Below, piece after piece: positions 1-8,678 of a stretch of 46,325 nucleotides of DNA (position 1 is its first letter; each line of letters begins with the position of its first letter). The notes under the pieces are model-generated. The model was not told the DNA's origin. It saw only the letters and a program-made list of their open reading frames with translations, and searched no databases. The stretch is from Crateriforma sp964453205 (lineage in GTDB: Bacteria > Planctomycetota > Planctomycetia > Pirellulales > Pirellulaceae), in assembly GCA_964453205.1 (NCBI GenBank), contig CAYVRC010000024.1:1-46325 (forward strand), given 5' to 3'. The translations under genes and the position numbers were made by a program.

Positions 1-1
1 C

Positions 2-1960
2 GGGCTCCGCGCCGAGGATCGAGGGCCTCTGCCGATCAAACTGGCGCCCTGGTCGGGTGACGACAGAGCCGCCGACAAGAACGCCGTCCAACGAAATCCT
101 TTTTTTCGAAGCGAACCGAACCGTCCGCCCGCGGTGGTGCAATTGGCATCCGGCGGCGAGCCGTCGGCGATTCGCTTGAAACCGATCGGCGTCGCCGTAG
201 GCCTGCATCCTATCGACGATGAGCGACGAACCGGAGCCGAGCGATCCGACGCCAGGGTGCTCAAATCCGCTCGGCCGGCTCTGCGGGTCGAACGCCCCGC
301 CCCGTCCCCCGTTCGCACTAACGAAATGTTGCGTTCGGCGCACCACGGCCGACGGGGACTCGAGGACGTCGGCCTGGGCGATCCGGTCAGCGTCCCACGA
401 CGCGTCATCGGAACCGGATCGCGGCAAAACTCCGGCAACGAAGCCTATTTCGATCGACCGGCGACGTTCTCCGGTTCGGTCCCTCGCGGTTCCGTGCCAC
501 GCACGAACGGAACGATTCGCCAGACGGTTGCCGGTGAAGTGGTCGAAGCGGCCGAGCCGTTCAGCTTTTCGCTCAGTGATCGTGGTGTCGACAACGATCG
601 CGTTGTCGAAGAAGCCGCATCGGAAAAATCGCCGACCACACTGAACGACGAAAAGGACGATGCTGCCGAAGAAGGTGCGATCCGATCGGCCTTGGCGTTC
701 TCTTTCTCCGATTCGACGCCCGGACCGACTCAACGGCCGGCGACGCCGGAAAACGAGTCTGCCGACGAAGTCACCCGAACGCCGGCCGAGGTCGCCCAAC
801 GGAACCGACCAACCGAAACGCCCCGACAAGCGATCGTCCGCGAAGCGCCGGCCGTCCTGGCCGATGCGGCGCCGAAAACCAAGTTGGCCGAAGCGATTCC
901 GCCGTCCTTGCTTTCCGACGCGCAGGATTCCACCGGCACGCCGCCGATGTCGGCAGCGGTCGGTCGATCGGAGCGGCCGGAATTTTCGCCGGCCCACGAC
1001 TCCGTCGTCGCGGATGAGATCGTCGCGGATGAAATGCCGGCAGATCAGCTGGCCGACGCTGCGGCGGCAACGGACCGTTGGGCCGAACCGATCCGCGATG
1101 ATCGTTTTGCCGACGTCGATATCCGGGACCGATCCGAGGAGACGGATTCTCCCGACGCGACCCTCGCCGACAGTGAACCAGTCGAATCGTCGCAAGAACA
1201 AGCCGGGCCGTCGATCGTGATCCGCGGGGGCAAGGACGCGACCCAGAAATGGCGTCCGCCGGTCGCGGTTGCCGCGCCGCCGGCCGTTTTTCAAGATTCT
1301 TCGGATCATTCCGTCGGCGTCGTTCGCAGTGCGGCCGATCCCTCGACGGACGCGGTCGCGACGAACGAACCCCAAACGTTGGATTGGATCCCCAATCCGT
1401 CACGACAGCCCGACGCCCAACGGGTCGGCCCGGCGGCCATGCCCGCGACGACGGTCAGTTCCCGAACGTCGGCAACACCGATGGCGACGTCAAAACCCTT
1501 GGCGACGGCCGACGCGACGCCGCTGTACATGACGCGGGCTCAAGTCCGTTCGCTGACCATTCGCGGTCGGTTGAACCGGGTCCGTGTCGACGACCGATCG
1601 GTTTGCCAAGCCGTGGCTGCCGGTCACAGTCAAATCAAATTGATCGGAACGAACAACGGGATCGCCCGACTGACCGTCTGGGCGACTCCTGCCGGCAGCG
1701 ATCAACCGGCCACCCGCGAGTTTGAAATTCACGTCACCGACCCGGTGGAAGCTTCCAGCGATCCGACGAGCGAAAAGATCGCGGTCCTGAGTCAGTCGAT
1801 TTGCGGAGCGTTTCCGACGTCCGACGTCACCATTCAATTATTGACCGACGAGATGATCGTCAGTGGGCGAGTTCCCAGTGAAGAGTCGGCCAAGAAAATC
1901 ATCCGCATGGTTCGCAAGACCTGTTTGATCCCGGTCCGAGATCAGCTGGTCGTCCGCTGA
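2..1960 (+). CDS. Pilus-assembly N-domain plus BON-like protein, 5' truncated by the window edge
   Basis: The reading frame is open from base 2, so the true start lies outside the window; a GTG at 134 is only an internal candidate. Residues encoded just before that GTG (NPFFRSEPNRPPAVVQLASG) continue smoothly into the rest, which argues they are coding. About 370 residues in the middle are low complexity, rich in Ala, Asp, Glu, Pro and Ser. The last 150 residues are folded-looking: a segment starting near base 1530 (TRAQVRSLTIRGRLNRVRVD) resembles the N-terminal domain of CpaC/RcpA-type secretins, followed by a BON-like segment ending at the stop. No secretin channel domain follows, so this is not a complete CpaC. 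I infer an envelope or periplasmic protein; function unknown. Confidence 0.75.
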   Translation, partial: GLRAEDRGPLPIKLAPWSGDDRAADKNAVQRNPFFRSEPNRPPAVVQLASGGEPSAIRLKPIGVAVGLHPIDDERRTGAERSDARVLKSARPALRVERPAPSPVRTNEMLRSAHHGRRGLEDVGLGDPVSVPRRVIGTGSRQNSGNEAYFDRPATFSGSVPRGSVPRTNGTIRQTVAGEVVEAAEPFSFSLSDRGVDNDRVVEEAASEKSPTTLNDEKDDAAEEGAIRSALAFSFSDSTPGPTQRPATPENESADEVTRTPAEVAQRNRPTETPRQAIVREAPAVLADAAPKTKLAEAIPPSLLSDAQDSTGTPPMSAAVGRSERPEFSPAHDSVVADEIVADEMPADQLADAAAATDRWAEPIRDDRFADVDIRDRSEETDSPDATLADSEPVESSQEQAGPSIVIRGGKDATQKWRPPVAVAAPPAVFQDSSDHSVGVVRSAADPSTDAVATNEPQTLDWIPNPSRQPDAQRVGPAAMPATTVSSRTSATPMATSKPLATADATPLYMTRAQVRSLTIRGRLNRVRVDDRSVCQAVAAGHSQIKLIGTNNGIARLTVWATPAGSDQPATREFEIHVTDPVEASSDPTSEKIAVLSQSICGAFPTSDVTIQLLTDEMIVSGRVPSEESAKKIIRMVRKTCLIPVRDQLVVR

Positions 1961-2076
1961 AGCGGTCGCATGTTTGTCAATTTGTAGTTTCGATTCACTT
2001 CCAACTTTCACCATCTTTTGTTTTCCAGCCGCGCGGGCAGCTAGAACGCCGCGACAAGAGTCAACGAGGTTTGATC

Positions 2077-3426
2077 ATGAAGATCCAAGCGATCCGTCAA
2101 GGCATCTGCCGAAGGCTTTCCCGGGGGACGGCCCTCAGCAGCGCCCTCTTGCTGAGCGTCACCGTGCTGAGCGTTGACGCCGCCGCGCAGGACGACAGCA
2201 GCCTGCTCGGTCAAAACGGTAAGGCGGCCTCGGGCGTCCCCAACACGGGCGCCGGCGTCCTGTTCCGCAACGGACAGTTGGTCAGCGACGGCCAAGCGTT
2301 CACCGTGATCGATCCGTCGCAGGTCAAGACCGCCGCCGGTTCGCTCGCGTCGCAGCCGGGCAACGAGGTCGATCAAGTCGGCTTCGGCGACGCCGGCGCG
2401 TTCGCCGCGGCGGGCTGCCGAAGCTGTGGCACCGCGTCGTGTGGCGGAAGCTGTGGCGTCGGCGGTGGCGGTTTCGGCGGTGGCGGTTTCGGCGGCTTCG
2501 CCGGCGGGGGTGGCTGCGGCGAACCTTGCATTCCGTATCGCTACGTCCACAGCGAAGCGATCTACATGAAGCGTCTGGGCGATGACAACTTCACGGTCAG
2601 CGAGAGCTTTGGCTTGGACGATTTCGACTGGGAGATCGGGCCGCGGATCACGCTGGGAATCGTGCCGGATTGCGTTCACGGCTGGGAAGCCGGGTTCACC
2701 GGTCCGTTGGAATGGAATCGCAGCGCTTCGACCGTGTTGAACCCCGGCGCGTTCAACGCGTTCCAGTTCCCCGGCGCGTTCTTTGACCATGACTTGAACC
2801 CGGCGACGCCCGTCGTTGCCCGGCCGGAGTACGATCCGTTTTACGATGCGGATCGTCAAACCATGCGTCACAACGCGGAGTATTTCTCGTTCGAAGCCAG
2901 CAAGACCCTGATCGGATGGCAGATCGCCAAAATCCTGTACGGTGTCCGATACATCGACTATCAGGAAGACTTCTTGTTCACTTCGGTCAAGTCCGCCGGG
3001 CCGATCACCAACGCCGAGTTCCTCAACAGGACCGAGAACCACTTGATCGGTGGCCAAGTCGGGTTGGACTTGTTTTATCCGATCGCTCGTCACGCGGTCG
3101 CTGATTTCCGCGGACGTGCGGGTGCCTACCTCAATTTCGCCGAAACCGATTCACGACTGTTCAACAGCGGCTCGGTCAATCCGGTGCGACGTCGGTCACG
3201 CGAGGACGAGGAACTGGCCGGCGTGTTCGAGATCGGCTCGGGTGTGCGGTTCAACTTGGGCGAAGCGTTGTCGATCCGTGCGGGATCGGAACTGTGGTAC
3301 CTGACCGGCATCGCCACCTCGGTTCGCGAGTCACGAAACTTGTCGGTCGATCGCAACGAGCAAATCAGCATCGACGAAGACGTCGTGATGGTCGGACTGA
3401 CGGTGTCGGCCGAGTTCAAGTACTAG
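2077..3426 (+). CDS. BBP7-type outer-membrane beta-barrel protein
   Basis: A 449-residue exported protein. I place the start at the ATG at 2077, which has GAGG seven bases upstream, rather than at the in-frame TTG at 2071. Residues 1-35 form a long signal peptide with a basic start and an Ala/Leu/Val core ending near DAAAQ. Residues 114-152 are rich in Gly and Cys (six Cys), followed by PCIPYRYVHSEAIYMKR and a long stretch of alternating aromatic/polar strands that ends in FKY, a typical barrel terminus with a final aromatic residue. This matches the planctomycete BBP7 family of predicted outer-membrane barrels, whose job is unknown. It follows the previous gene by about 115 bases and faces the PH-domain gene across a hairpin. 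Confidence 0.8.
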   Translation: MKIQAIRQGICRRLSRGTALSSALLLSVTVLSVDAAAQDDSSLLGQNGKAASGVPNTGAGVLFRNGQLVSDGQAFTVIDPSQVKTAAGSLASQPGNEVDQVGFGDAGAFAAAGCRSCGTASCGGSCGVGGGGFGGGGFGGFAGGGGCGEPCIPYRYVHSEAIYMKRLGDDNFTVSESFGLDDFDWEIGPRITLGIVPDCVHGWEAGFTGPLEWNRSASTVLNPGAFNAFQFPGAFFDHDLNPATPVVARPEYDPFYDADRQTMRHNAEYFSFEASKTLIGWQIAKILYGVRYIDYQEDFLFTSVKSAGPITNAEFLNRTENHLIGGQVGLDLFYPIARHAVADFRGRAGAYLNFAETDSRLFNSGSVNPVRRRSREDEELAGVFEIGSGVRFNLGEALSIRAGSELWYLTGIATSVRESRNLSVDRNEQISIDEDVVMVGLTVSAEFKY

Positions 3427-3455
3427 GAAACGGGGCCAGGGTGATCAGAGAAAGA

Positions 3456-3481
3456 CTCGGATCGGGGTGAAAAGATCCGAG
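3456..3481. terminator. Hairpin between convergent genes, candidate terminator
   Basis: CTCGGATC (3456-3463) and GATCCGAG (3474-3481) form a perfect 8-bp inverted repeat with a 10-base loop. It lies 30 bases after the BBP7 stop and 26 bases beyond the stop of the convergent PH-domain gene. There is no T-tract, so intrinsic termination would be weak. Confidence 0.45.
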
Positions 3482-3507
3482 GGCTTTGCTCCCGGGGGGG
3501 GGCGTTT

Positions 3508-4161
3508 CTAGATGGAATCGATACGGACGCTTCTTTTGCGACGTTCCTTGCGGCGGATGTCGTCCACCAGGCCGGCGACGTCCTGGACCTTTTCGATCCC
3601 CACCATCGTCAGCACCGGATGCGATCGATCGCTGCTGGTGATGACGATCGTGCCGATCCCGAAGATTCGCTGGACCGGGCCTTGGCTGTAACTGACATCG
3701 TCGATGTCGATGACTTCGATGCGGTCGGTTTTGCGAGTCAACAAGCCGACGCGGTGGATGAAGCGTTGGTTGGTCAGCTGGTAGTGCACGCCCAGGCGTT
3801 TGCTGGCGTACCAGGCGAGCCCGACGATCCACATCAAGACGATCAGGCCGATGGCCAGCGTCCAGGTGAACTGGATGATCATGCCGGCGGCGACCAGGAT
3901 CGCGATCGTCACGAGGAACATCAGCGCCCAGGTGCCGAACATGGCTTTGGGGCTGTAGCCGCCGGCCCACATCTCCTCTTCTTCTTCGTAATCGTCCAGC
4001 GAGCCTTGTCCAGAAGTCAGTTTTTGGCGGAACTTCGTCGCCGCGGTTTCACCACCGCGTGACGCATCGTCGGCCGGAGATGACGCCGGGCTGTCGGATT
4101 CGGTTTCGGGCGTGGCAAGATCGTTGCTGTCGGGGTTCGTCTTGGGATGATCGTCGGACAT
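3508..4161 (-). CDS. Membrane protein with bacterial PH (bPH2/DUF304-type) domain
   Basis: A 217-residue protein. The N-terminal 60 residues are hydrophilic and disordered-looking (Asp, Ser, Pro rich), ending in an acidic patch, DDYEEEEEMW. Two membrane segments follow (ALMFLVTIAILVAAGMIIQF and WTLAIGLIVLMWIVGLAWY). The C-terminal half contains YQLTNQRFIHRVGLLTRKTD and then IDIDDVSYSQGPVQRIFGIG, which is the characteristic pattern of bacterial PH domains of the YdbS/YdbT type. Residues near the C-terminus are basic (RRKERRKRSVR). The start at 4161 is a choice: the frame stays open far upstream across nrdR, but those residues are not convincing. It is divergent from nrdR. The role in membranes is unknown. 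Confidence 0.8.
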   Translation of the reverse strand: MSDDHPKTNPDSNDLATPETESDSPASSPADDASRGGETAATKFRQKLTSGQGSLDDYEEEEEMWAGGYSPKAMFGTWALMFLVTIAILVAAGMIIQFTWTLAIGLIVLMWIVGLAWYASKRLGVHYQLTNQRFIHRVGLLTRKTDRIEVIDIDDVSYSQGPVQRIFGIGTIVITSSDRSHPVLTMVGIEKVQDVAGLVDDIRRKERRKRSVRIDSI

Positions 4162-4317
4162 GCTGTCGCCGCTTTGAGGATGAGGATGAAAATGGTGATC
4201 GGGGGGATAGCCGGTGAACCCCTGTTCGGGAAATGTCTGTTCGTCGGGCTTGTCGGAAGCTTGGTCGACTTCTGATAATCTAGCGACAGACCCGACCACC
4301 GTCATGCCGAGCCGCCC

Positions 4318-4788
4318 ATGCGATGCCCCTACTGTCACGTCGATAACGATCGAGTCGTCGACACGCGAGCGGTCGAAGACGGCTATCAGGTCAAACGTAA
4401 ACGCGTGTGCAGCCAATGTCACCGACGTTTCATGACGCTGGAAACCGTCGAACAACTGGGTGTGCGCGTGGTCAAACGCGAACAAACGCGGGAGCCGTTT
4501 GATCGCGAAAAAATCCGGCGGGGCATCGAACGGGCCTGCTCCAAGCGTCCGATCAAGAGCGCCCAAATCGAGAGCTGCGTCCAACGCATCGAGGCCGACG
4601 TGTACGCGTCGTTCGATTCGGAAATCCCCGCCGACCAGATCGGGGAGATCGTTTTGCGACATTTGGCCGAACTGGACGCGGTCGCGTCGATCCGATTTGC
4701 TAGCGTTTATCGCGAATTTGACGACGCCGACGATTTCCTTCAGGCGATTTCCGAGATCATCGGGCCGGTCGCTCGCAGCGGTGATTAG
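4318..4788 (+). CDS. nrdR: Transcriptional repressor NrdR
   Basis: A 156-residue protein matching NrdR along its whole length. The N-terminal zinc ribbon has its four ligands at C3, C6, C31 and C34 (RCPYC and CSQC). The ATP-cone domain covers roughly residues 49-139, with REPFDREKIRRGIERAC at its start and IRFASVYREFDD near its end, all near-invariant in the family. NrdR binds ATP/dATP and represses ribonucleotide reductase genes. No nrdAB genes are in the window. The upstream 156 bases are shared with the divergent PH-domain gene. Confidence 0.96.
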   Translation: MRCPYCHVDNDRVVDTRAVEDGYQVKRKRVCSQCHRRFMTLETVEQLGVRVVKREQTREPFDREKIRRGIERACSKRPIKSAQIESCVQRIEADVYASFDSEIPADQIGEIVLRHLAELDAVASIRFASVYREFDDADDFLQAISEIIGPVARSGD

Positions 4789-4923
4789 GGACTGGAGGGT
4801 TTGCAGGGGTCGGCGGCGGTGAAACTGAGCTTGTCGTGATGCCGCGTCCGACTTTAGAAGTGGTGTTCCACTTTTCGCCGTGAACCATTCTCCGTCTCGC
4901 AGCCTCACCAAGGGTGAATCGCC

Positions 4924-5595
4924 ATGCGCCGATTCTTCAACACTCCGACGATTTCCACTGCCATTTTGTGTTTTTCGGTCGTCTTGGCCGGTCCGGCCGA
5001 CACCGCGTCGGCCCAAGGCAAACAACGTGGCGCGACGCTGGGCGGTTTGGCCGGCGCGGTCGCCGGCGGGATCATCGGCGATAACAACAACGAAGCCGGT
5101 GCCGGTGCGGCGATCGGCGGAGTCATCGGGGCCGTCGCCGGCGGGATCTTGGGCGACGCGAACGACAAGCAGCGGGCGGCCCAGCAGCAACAGTATTACT
5201 ACCAGCAGCAGCAGCAGCAGACCCAGCGCGTCGTGCAAACGATGTCCGCCGTGTCGATCAGCGACGTCGTCAACATGTCCCGCAGCGGGCTGAGCGATTC
5301 GGTGATCATCAATCAAATCAACCAACGCGGCGTCCGACAGGAACTTCAGGTGCCGGACATCATCACCCTGCACCAGCAGGGCGTTCGCGAGCACGTCATC
5401 ACCGCGATGCAGCAGGCTCGCGTCGGCGGTCAAGCGGTCGCCGCACCCGGGCCGCCGCCCGTCGTGGTTCAACAGCCGACCGTGATTCACGAAACGCACG
5501 TGTTGCCGGCTTATCCGGTTCGTCGCTACTACTATCCGGCGCCGGCCCATCGTTATCACCGTTCACACGGCACCGCCATCCATTTCGGGTTTTGA
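4924..5595 (+). CDS. Secreted glycine-zipper protein with Gln-rich linker
   Basis: A 223-residue exported protein with AAGGGTG shortly before the ATG. Residues 1-30 are a signal peptide ending in ASAQG. Residues 35-78 form a glycine zipper (GATLGGLAGAVAGGIIGD and then AAIGGVIGAVAGGILGDAND), the pattern of 17-kDa-antigen/YMGG-type envelope proteins that insert in or contact membranes. A Gln/Tyr-rich linker follows, encoded by a run of CAG/CAA codons at about 5185-5222. Residues 105-160 (VSISDVVNMSRSGLSDSVII) look like a small helical domain common in planctomycete Gly-zipper proteins. The C-terminus is rich in Tyr, Pro and His. Function unknown; likely cell envelope. Confidence 0.8.
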   Translation: MRRFFNTPTISTAILCFSVVLAGPADTASAQGKQRGATLGGLAGAVAGGIIGDNNNEAGAGAAIGGVIGAVAGGILGDANDKQRAAQQQQYYYQQQQQQTQRVVQTMSAVSISDVVNMSRSGLSDSVIINQINQRGVRQELQVPDIITLHQQGVREHVITAMQQARVGGQAVAAPGPPPVVVQQPTVIHETHVLPAYPVRRYYYPAPAHRYHRSHGTAIHFGF

Positions 5596-5647
5596 AACAG
5601 CGCGGGTTCGCCGTCGGCCGTTCGCGGTGTAGTCTTTGGGGTTGATC

Positions 5648-5671
5648 GCCGCGGGTGATGCAGCCCGCGGC
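5648..5671. repeat. Perfect hairpin upstream of surE
   Basis: GCCGCGGG (5648-5655) and CCCGCGGC (5664-5671) make an 8-bp GC-only stem with an 8-base loop, 26 bases before the surE start. There is no T-tract. It could be a terminator for the gene before, a leader hairpin, or a REP-like palindrome. Confidence 0.5.
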
Positions 5672-5697
5672 TTGCCACGTCCAAGCGAAAGGCTGAC

Positions 5698-6459
5698 ATG
5701 CGGATTTTGGTGACCAACGACGACGGCGTTTTCGCGCCAGGCTTGGCGGCATTGGAGCAACAGATTCGGCACCTGGGTGACGTCGTCGTGATCGCTCCGG
5801 CGACCGAACAAAGCGGCGTCGGACACTCGATCACCTACCTGACGCCGCTGGTGTGCAAGTCGATCCATCGCGACGGACGACACTGGGCCCATGCGGTCGA
5901 CGGTTCGCCGGCGGACTGTGTGAAGTTGGCGATCGCCGAGTTGCTCAAGGACGACCCGGTCGATCTGATCGTCAGTGGTATCAACAGCGGGCTCAATGCG
6001 GGCATCAATGTGCTGTACAGCGGCACCGTCGCCGCGGCGATCGAGGGTGCTTTCTTCGGCGTGACCAGCGTCGCCGTTTCCCTGGAGCATGACGAGGACG
6101 CGGATTTTCAGTCGGCCGCGGTGATCGCTCGCAACGTCATCGGCGGCTTGATCAAGCATCCTGAGAGCAAGGGCGGGTTGTTCAACCTGAACATCCCGAC
6201 CGCCGCCACGCAGTCGCCCAGCGAAGTGAAGATCGTGCCGATGGGCTTGGCCCAGTACGGTCGGCGTTACGAAAAGCGGCAAGACCCCGGCGGTCGCGAT
6301 TATTACTGGGCGTTGTGGTCGGAAACCAAAGAACCGCCGCCGGAGATGACCGATGTCACCCAGCTTCGCCAAGGCAACGTGACGCTGTCGCCCTTGCATT
6401 TCGACCTGACTCGATCGGAGTTGCTCGGCGAGATGGCCGGCTGGAACCTGAAAAGCTGA
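5698..6459 (+). CDS. surE: 5'/3'-nucleotidase SurE
   Basis: A 253-residue member of the SurE family, the usual length. SurE hydrolyses nucleoside monophosphates with a divalent metal. The metal site residues are visible: D8 and D9 in TNDDG, S39 in ATEQSGVGHS, and the Asn in VSGINSGLNAG. The following NVLYSGTVAAAIEG block is also family-typical. The start ATG has a GAAAGG sequence close upstream. It is followed by transketolase on the same strand after 113 bases. Nothing in the sequence suggests unusual function. Confidence 0.95.
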   Translation: MRILVTNDDGVFAPGLAALEQQIRHLGDVVVIAPATEQSGVGHSITYLTPLVCKSIHRDGRHWAHAVDGSPADCVKLAIAELLKDDPVDLIVSGINSGLNAGINVLYSGTVAAAIEGAFFGVTSVAVSLEHDEDADFQSAAVIARNVIGGLIKHPESKGGLFNLNIPTAATQSPSEVKIVPMGLAQYGRRYEKRQDPGGRDYYWALWSETKEPPPEMTDVTQLRQGNVTLSPLHFDLTRSELLGEMAGWNLKS

Positions 6460-6572
6460 AGCCCGGGCAGGGGCCCCCAGGCCGCCCCTTCCGCAAAAAA
6501 TACGCTCCGACTACGATTTTCGGCGCAGCAAAAACCGTCCTTCTCCGCCGTTTTCCCGAGTGAAATCCCGTC

Positions 6573-8612
6573 ATGAGCGTTGCCTCGACCAATCTCCAAA
6601 ATCTGGCCGTCGACACGATCCGAACGCTCAGCATGGACGCCGTGCAAACGGCCAACAGCGGGCACCCCGGCACGCCGATGGCCTTGGCGCCGATCGCTTA
6701 TCAGCTGTTCCAAAACACGATGAACTACGATCCGGCCCAACCGCTGTGGCCGGGTCGCGATCGCTTTGTGTTGTCTTGCGGCCACGCGTCGATGTTGCTG
6801 TACAGCACCTTGCATCTGATCGGCGTGAAAGCCCTGGACGATGACCACCGAGTCACCGACGAGTCGGCGGTCACGCTGGAGGACATCAAGAAGTTCCGCC
6901 AGATCGGCAGCGTGTGTGCCGGGCACCCCGAGTACGGCGAAGCGGCCGGCATCGAAACCACCACCGGCCCGCTCGGCGCCGGAGTCAGCAACAGCGTCGG
7001 CATGGCGATCGCCGCGAAATGGCTGGCCGCGAATTACAACACCGATGATCTGACGCTTTTTCACTACAACACCTATGCGCTATGCAGCGACGGCGACTTG
7101 ATGGAAGGCATCGCTTGCGAAGCGGCCTCGATCGCGGGTCATCAAAAACTGGACAACCTGTGTTGGATCTACGACGACAACGGGATCACGATCGAAGGTG
7201 AAACCGACTTGGCGTTCAGCGAAGACGTGGGCCGGCGATTCGAAGGACTGGGATGGAACGTCATTCACGTCGATGACGCCAACGATCTGGACGCGTTGGG
7301 CAAAGCGATCACCGCGTTCCAGGCGTGCCACGACAAACCCACGATCATCATCGTCAAAAGCATCATCGGTTTCGGCGCGCCGAACAAGCAAAACACGCAC
7401 GGCGCCCACGGCGCTCCGCTGGGCTGGGACGAAGTCGCGTTGGCGAAAAAGAACTACGGGTTTCCCGAGGACGAAAAGTTTTACATCCCCGAGGGTGTCA
7501 AGGAGCATTTCGCCGCCGGGATCGGTTCGCGCGGGGCGACGGCTTTCGAAGCTTGGTCGAATCTGTGGTCCGAGTACCAGCAAGCTCAGCCGGAAAAAGC
7601 GGCCGAATTATCGGCGATGTTCGCCGGACGTTTGCCCGAGGGCTGGGACAAAGACATCCCGGTCTTTCCCGCCGATGAAAAGGGTGACGCGACACGCAAC
7701 AGCAGCGGCAAGGTCCTCAACGCCATCGCCCAAAACCTTCCCTTCATGATCGGCGGTTCGGCCGACTTGGCGCCCAGCAACAAGTCCGACTTGAAATTCA
7801 GCACCAGCTTTCTGCCCGGCAACGAAGCCGGCCGGAACCTGCACTTCGGCATCCGTGAACACGCGATGGCCGGCATCACCAACGGGCTTTCCCTTTGCGG
7901 CTTGCGGTCCTACGCCGCGACGTTTTTCGTGTTCACCGATTACATGCGCGGCGGCATGCGGCTTTCCAGCATCATGCATCGGCCCGTGTTGTACATCCTG
8001 ACTCACGATTCGATCGGTGTCGGTGAAGACGGGCCGACCCACCAGCCCGTCGAACACTTGGCCGCGTGCCGTGCGATCCCCGGCTTGCTGGTGTTCCGCC
8101 CCGGTGACGCCAACGAGGTCGCCGAGTGTTATCGCACGGCAATGATGACCAACGACCATCCGTCGGCGTTCGTCTTGTCGCGTCAAAACATGCCGACCCT
8201 GGACCGAAACGTCTACGCACCGGCGTCGGGATGCGCCAAAGGCGGTTACGTTTTATCGGACTGCGAAGGAACGCCGGAGGTGATCCTGATGGGCAGCGGA
8301 AGTGAACTTTGCATGTGCGTCGAAGCGGCCAAGGCGCTTGCCGCCGAGGGCAGAAAAGTTCGCATCGTCAGCATGCCCTGCATGGACTTGTTCCAAGACC
8401 AGGATCCGGCGTACATCAACGAAGTCTTGCCGCCCGAGGTCACGAACCGTGTCGCGGTCGAAGCGGGAATCCGCATGTGCTGGGATCGTTGGATCGGCTC
8501 GGCGGGCAAATTCATCGGCATGCACAACTACGGTGCCAGCGGGCCGTACGACGCGGTGTACGAACATTTCGGCATCAACGCGGCCGCCGTGGCCGACGCC
8601 GCCCGTCGATGA
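6573..8612 (+). CDS. tkt: Transketolase
   Basis: A 679-residue protein of full family length. Transketolase moves two-carbon units between sugar phosphates using thiamine diphosphate. Seen motifs, in order: the active-site ANSGHPGTPMALAPI near the N-terminus, GHASMLLYSTLHLIG, the ThDP/Mg2+ site DGDLMEGIACEAASIAGH with the Asn in DDNGITIEG, and in the pyrimidine domain HFGIREHAMAGI and HDSIGVGEDGPTHQPVEH. Together these indicate a complete, active enzyme. It serves the non-oxidative pentose phosphate pathway. It faces the FHA gene convergently across 66 bases in which I see no clear terminator. Confidence 0.96.
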   Translation: MSVASTNLQNLAVDTIRTLSMDAVQTANSGHPGTPMALAPIAYQLFQNTMNYDPAQPLWPGRDRFVLSCGHASMLLYSTLHLIGVKALDDDHRVTDESAVTLEDIKKFRQIGSVCAGHPEYGEAAGIETTTGPLGAGVSNSVGMAIAAKWLAANYNTDDLTLFHYNTYALCSDGDLMEGIACEAASIAGHQKLDNLCWIYDDNGITIEGETDLAFSEDVGRRFEGLGWNVIHVDDANDLDALGKAITAFQACHDKPTIIIVKSIIGFGAPNKQNTHGAHGAPLGWDEVALAKKNYGFPEDEKFYIPEGVKEHFAAGIGSRGATAFEAWSNLWSEYQQAQPEKAAELSAMFAGRLPEGWDKDIPVFPADEKGDATRNSSGKVLNAIAQNLPFMIGGSADLAPSNKSDLKFSTSFLPGNEAGRNLHFGIREHAMAGITNGLSLCGLRSYAATFFVFTDYMRGGMRLSSIMHRPVLYILTHDSIGVGEDGPTHQPVEHLAACRAIPGLLVFRPGDANEVAECYRTAMMTNDHPSAFVLSRQNMPTLDRNVYAPASGCAKGGYVLSDCEGTPEVILMGSGSELCMCVEAAKALAAEGRKVRIVSMPCMDLFQDQDPAYINEVLPPEVTNRVAVEAGIRMCWDRWIGSAGKFIGMHNYGASGPYDAVYEHFGINAAAVADAARR

Positions 8613-8678
8613 ACGGCGGAAACGAAAGCCGGGCGATTCGAAAACGGTGATCGACCGGTCGTCACGAGACGTTGACGA

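Noticed and set aside
4162..5559. Upstream extension of the PH-domain frame across nrdR and the Gly-zipper gene
   Set aside because: The extension is antisense to two well-supported genes and has no family resemblance; the protein core starts near 4161.
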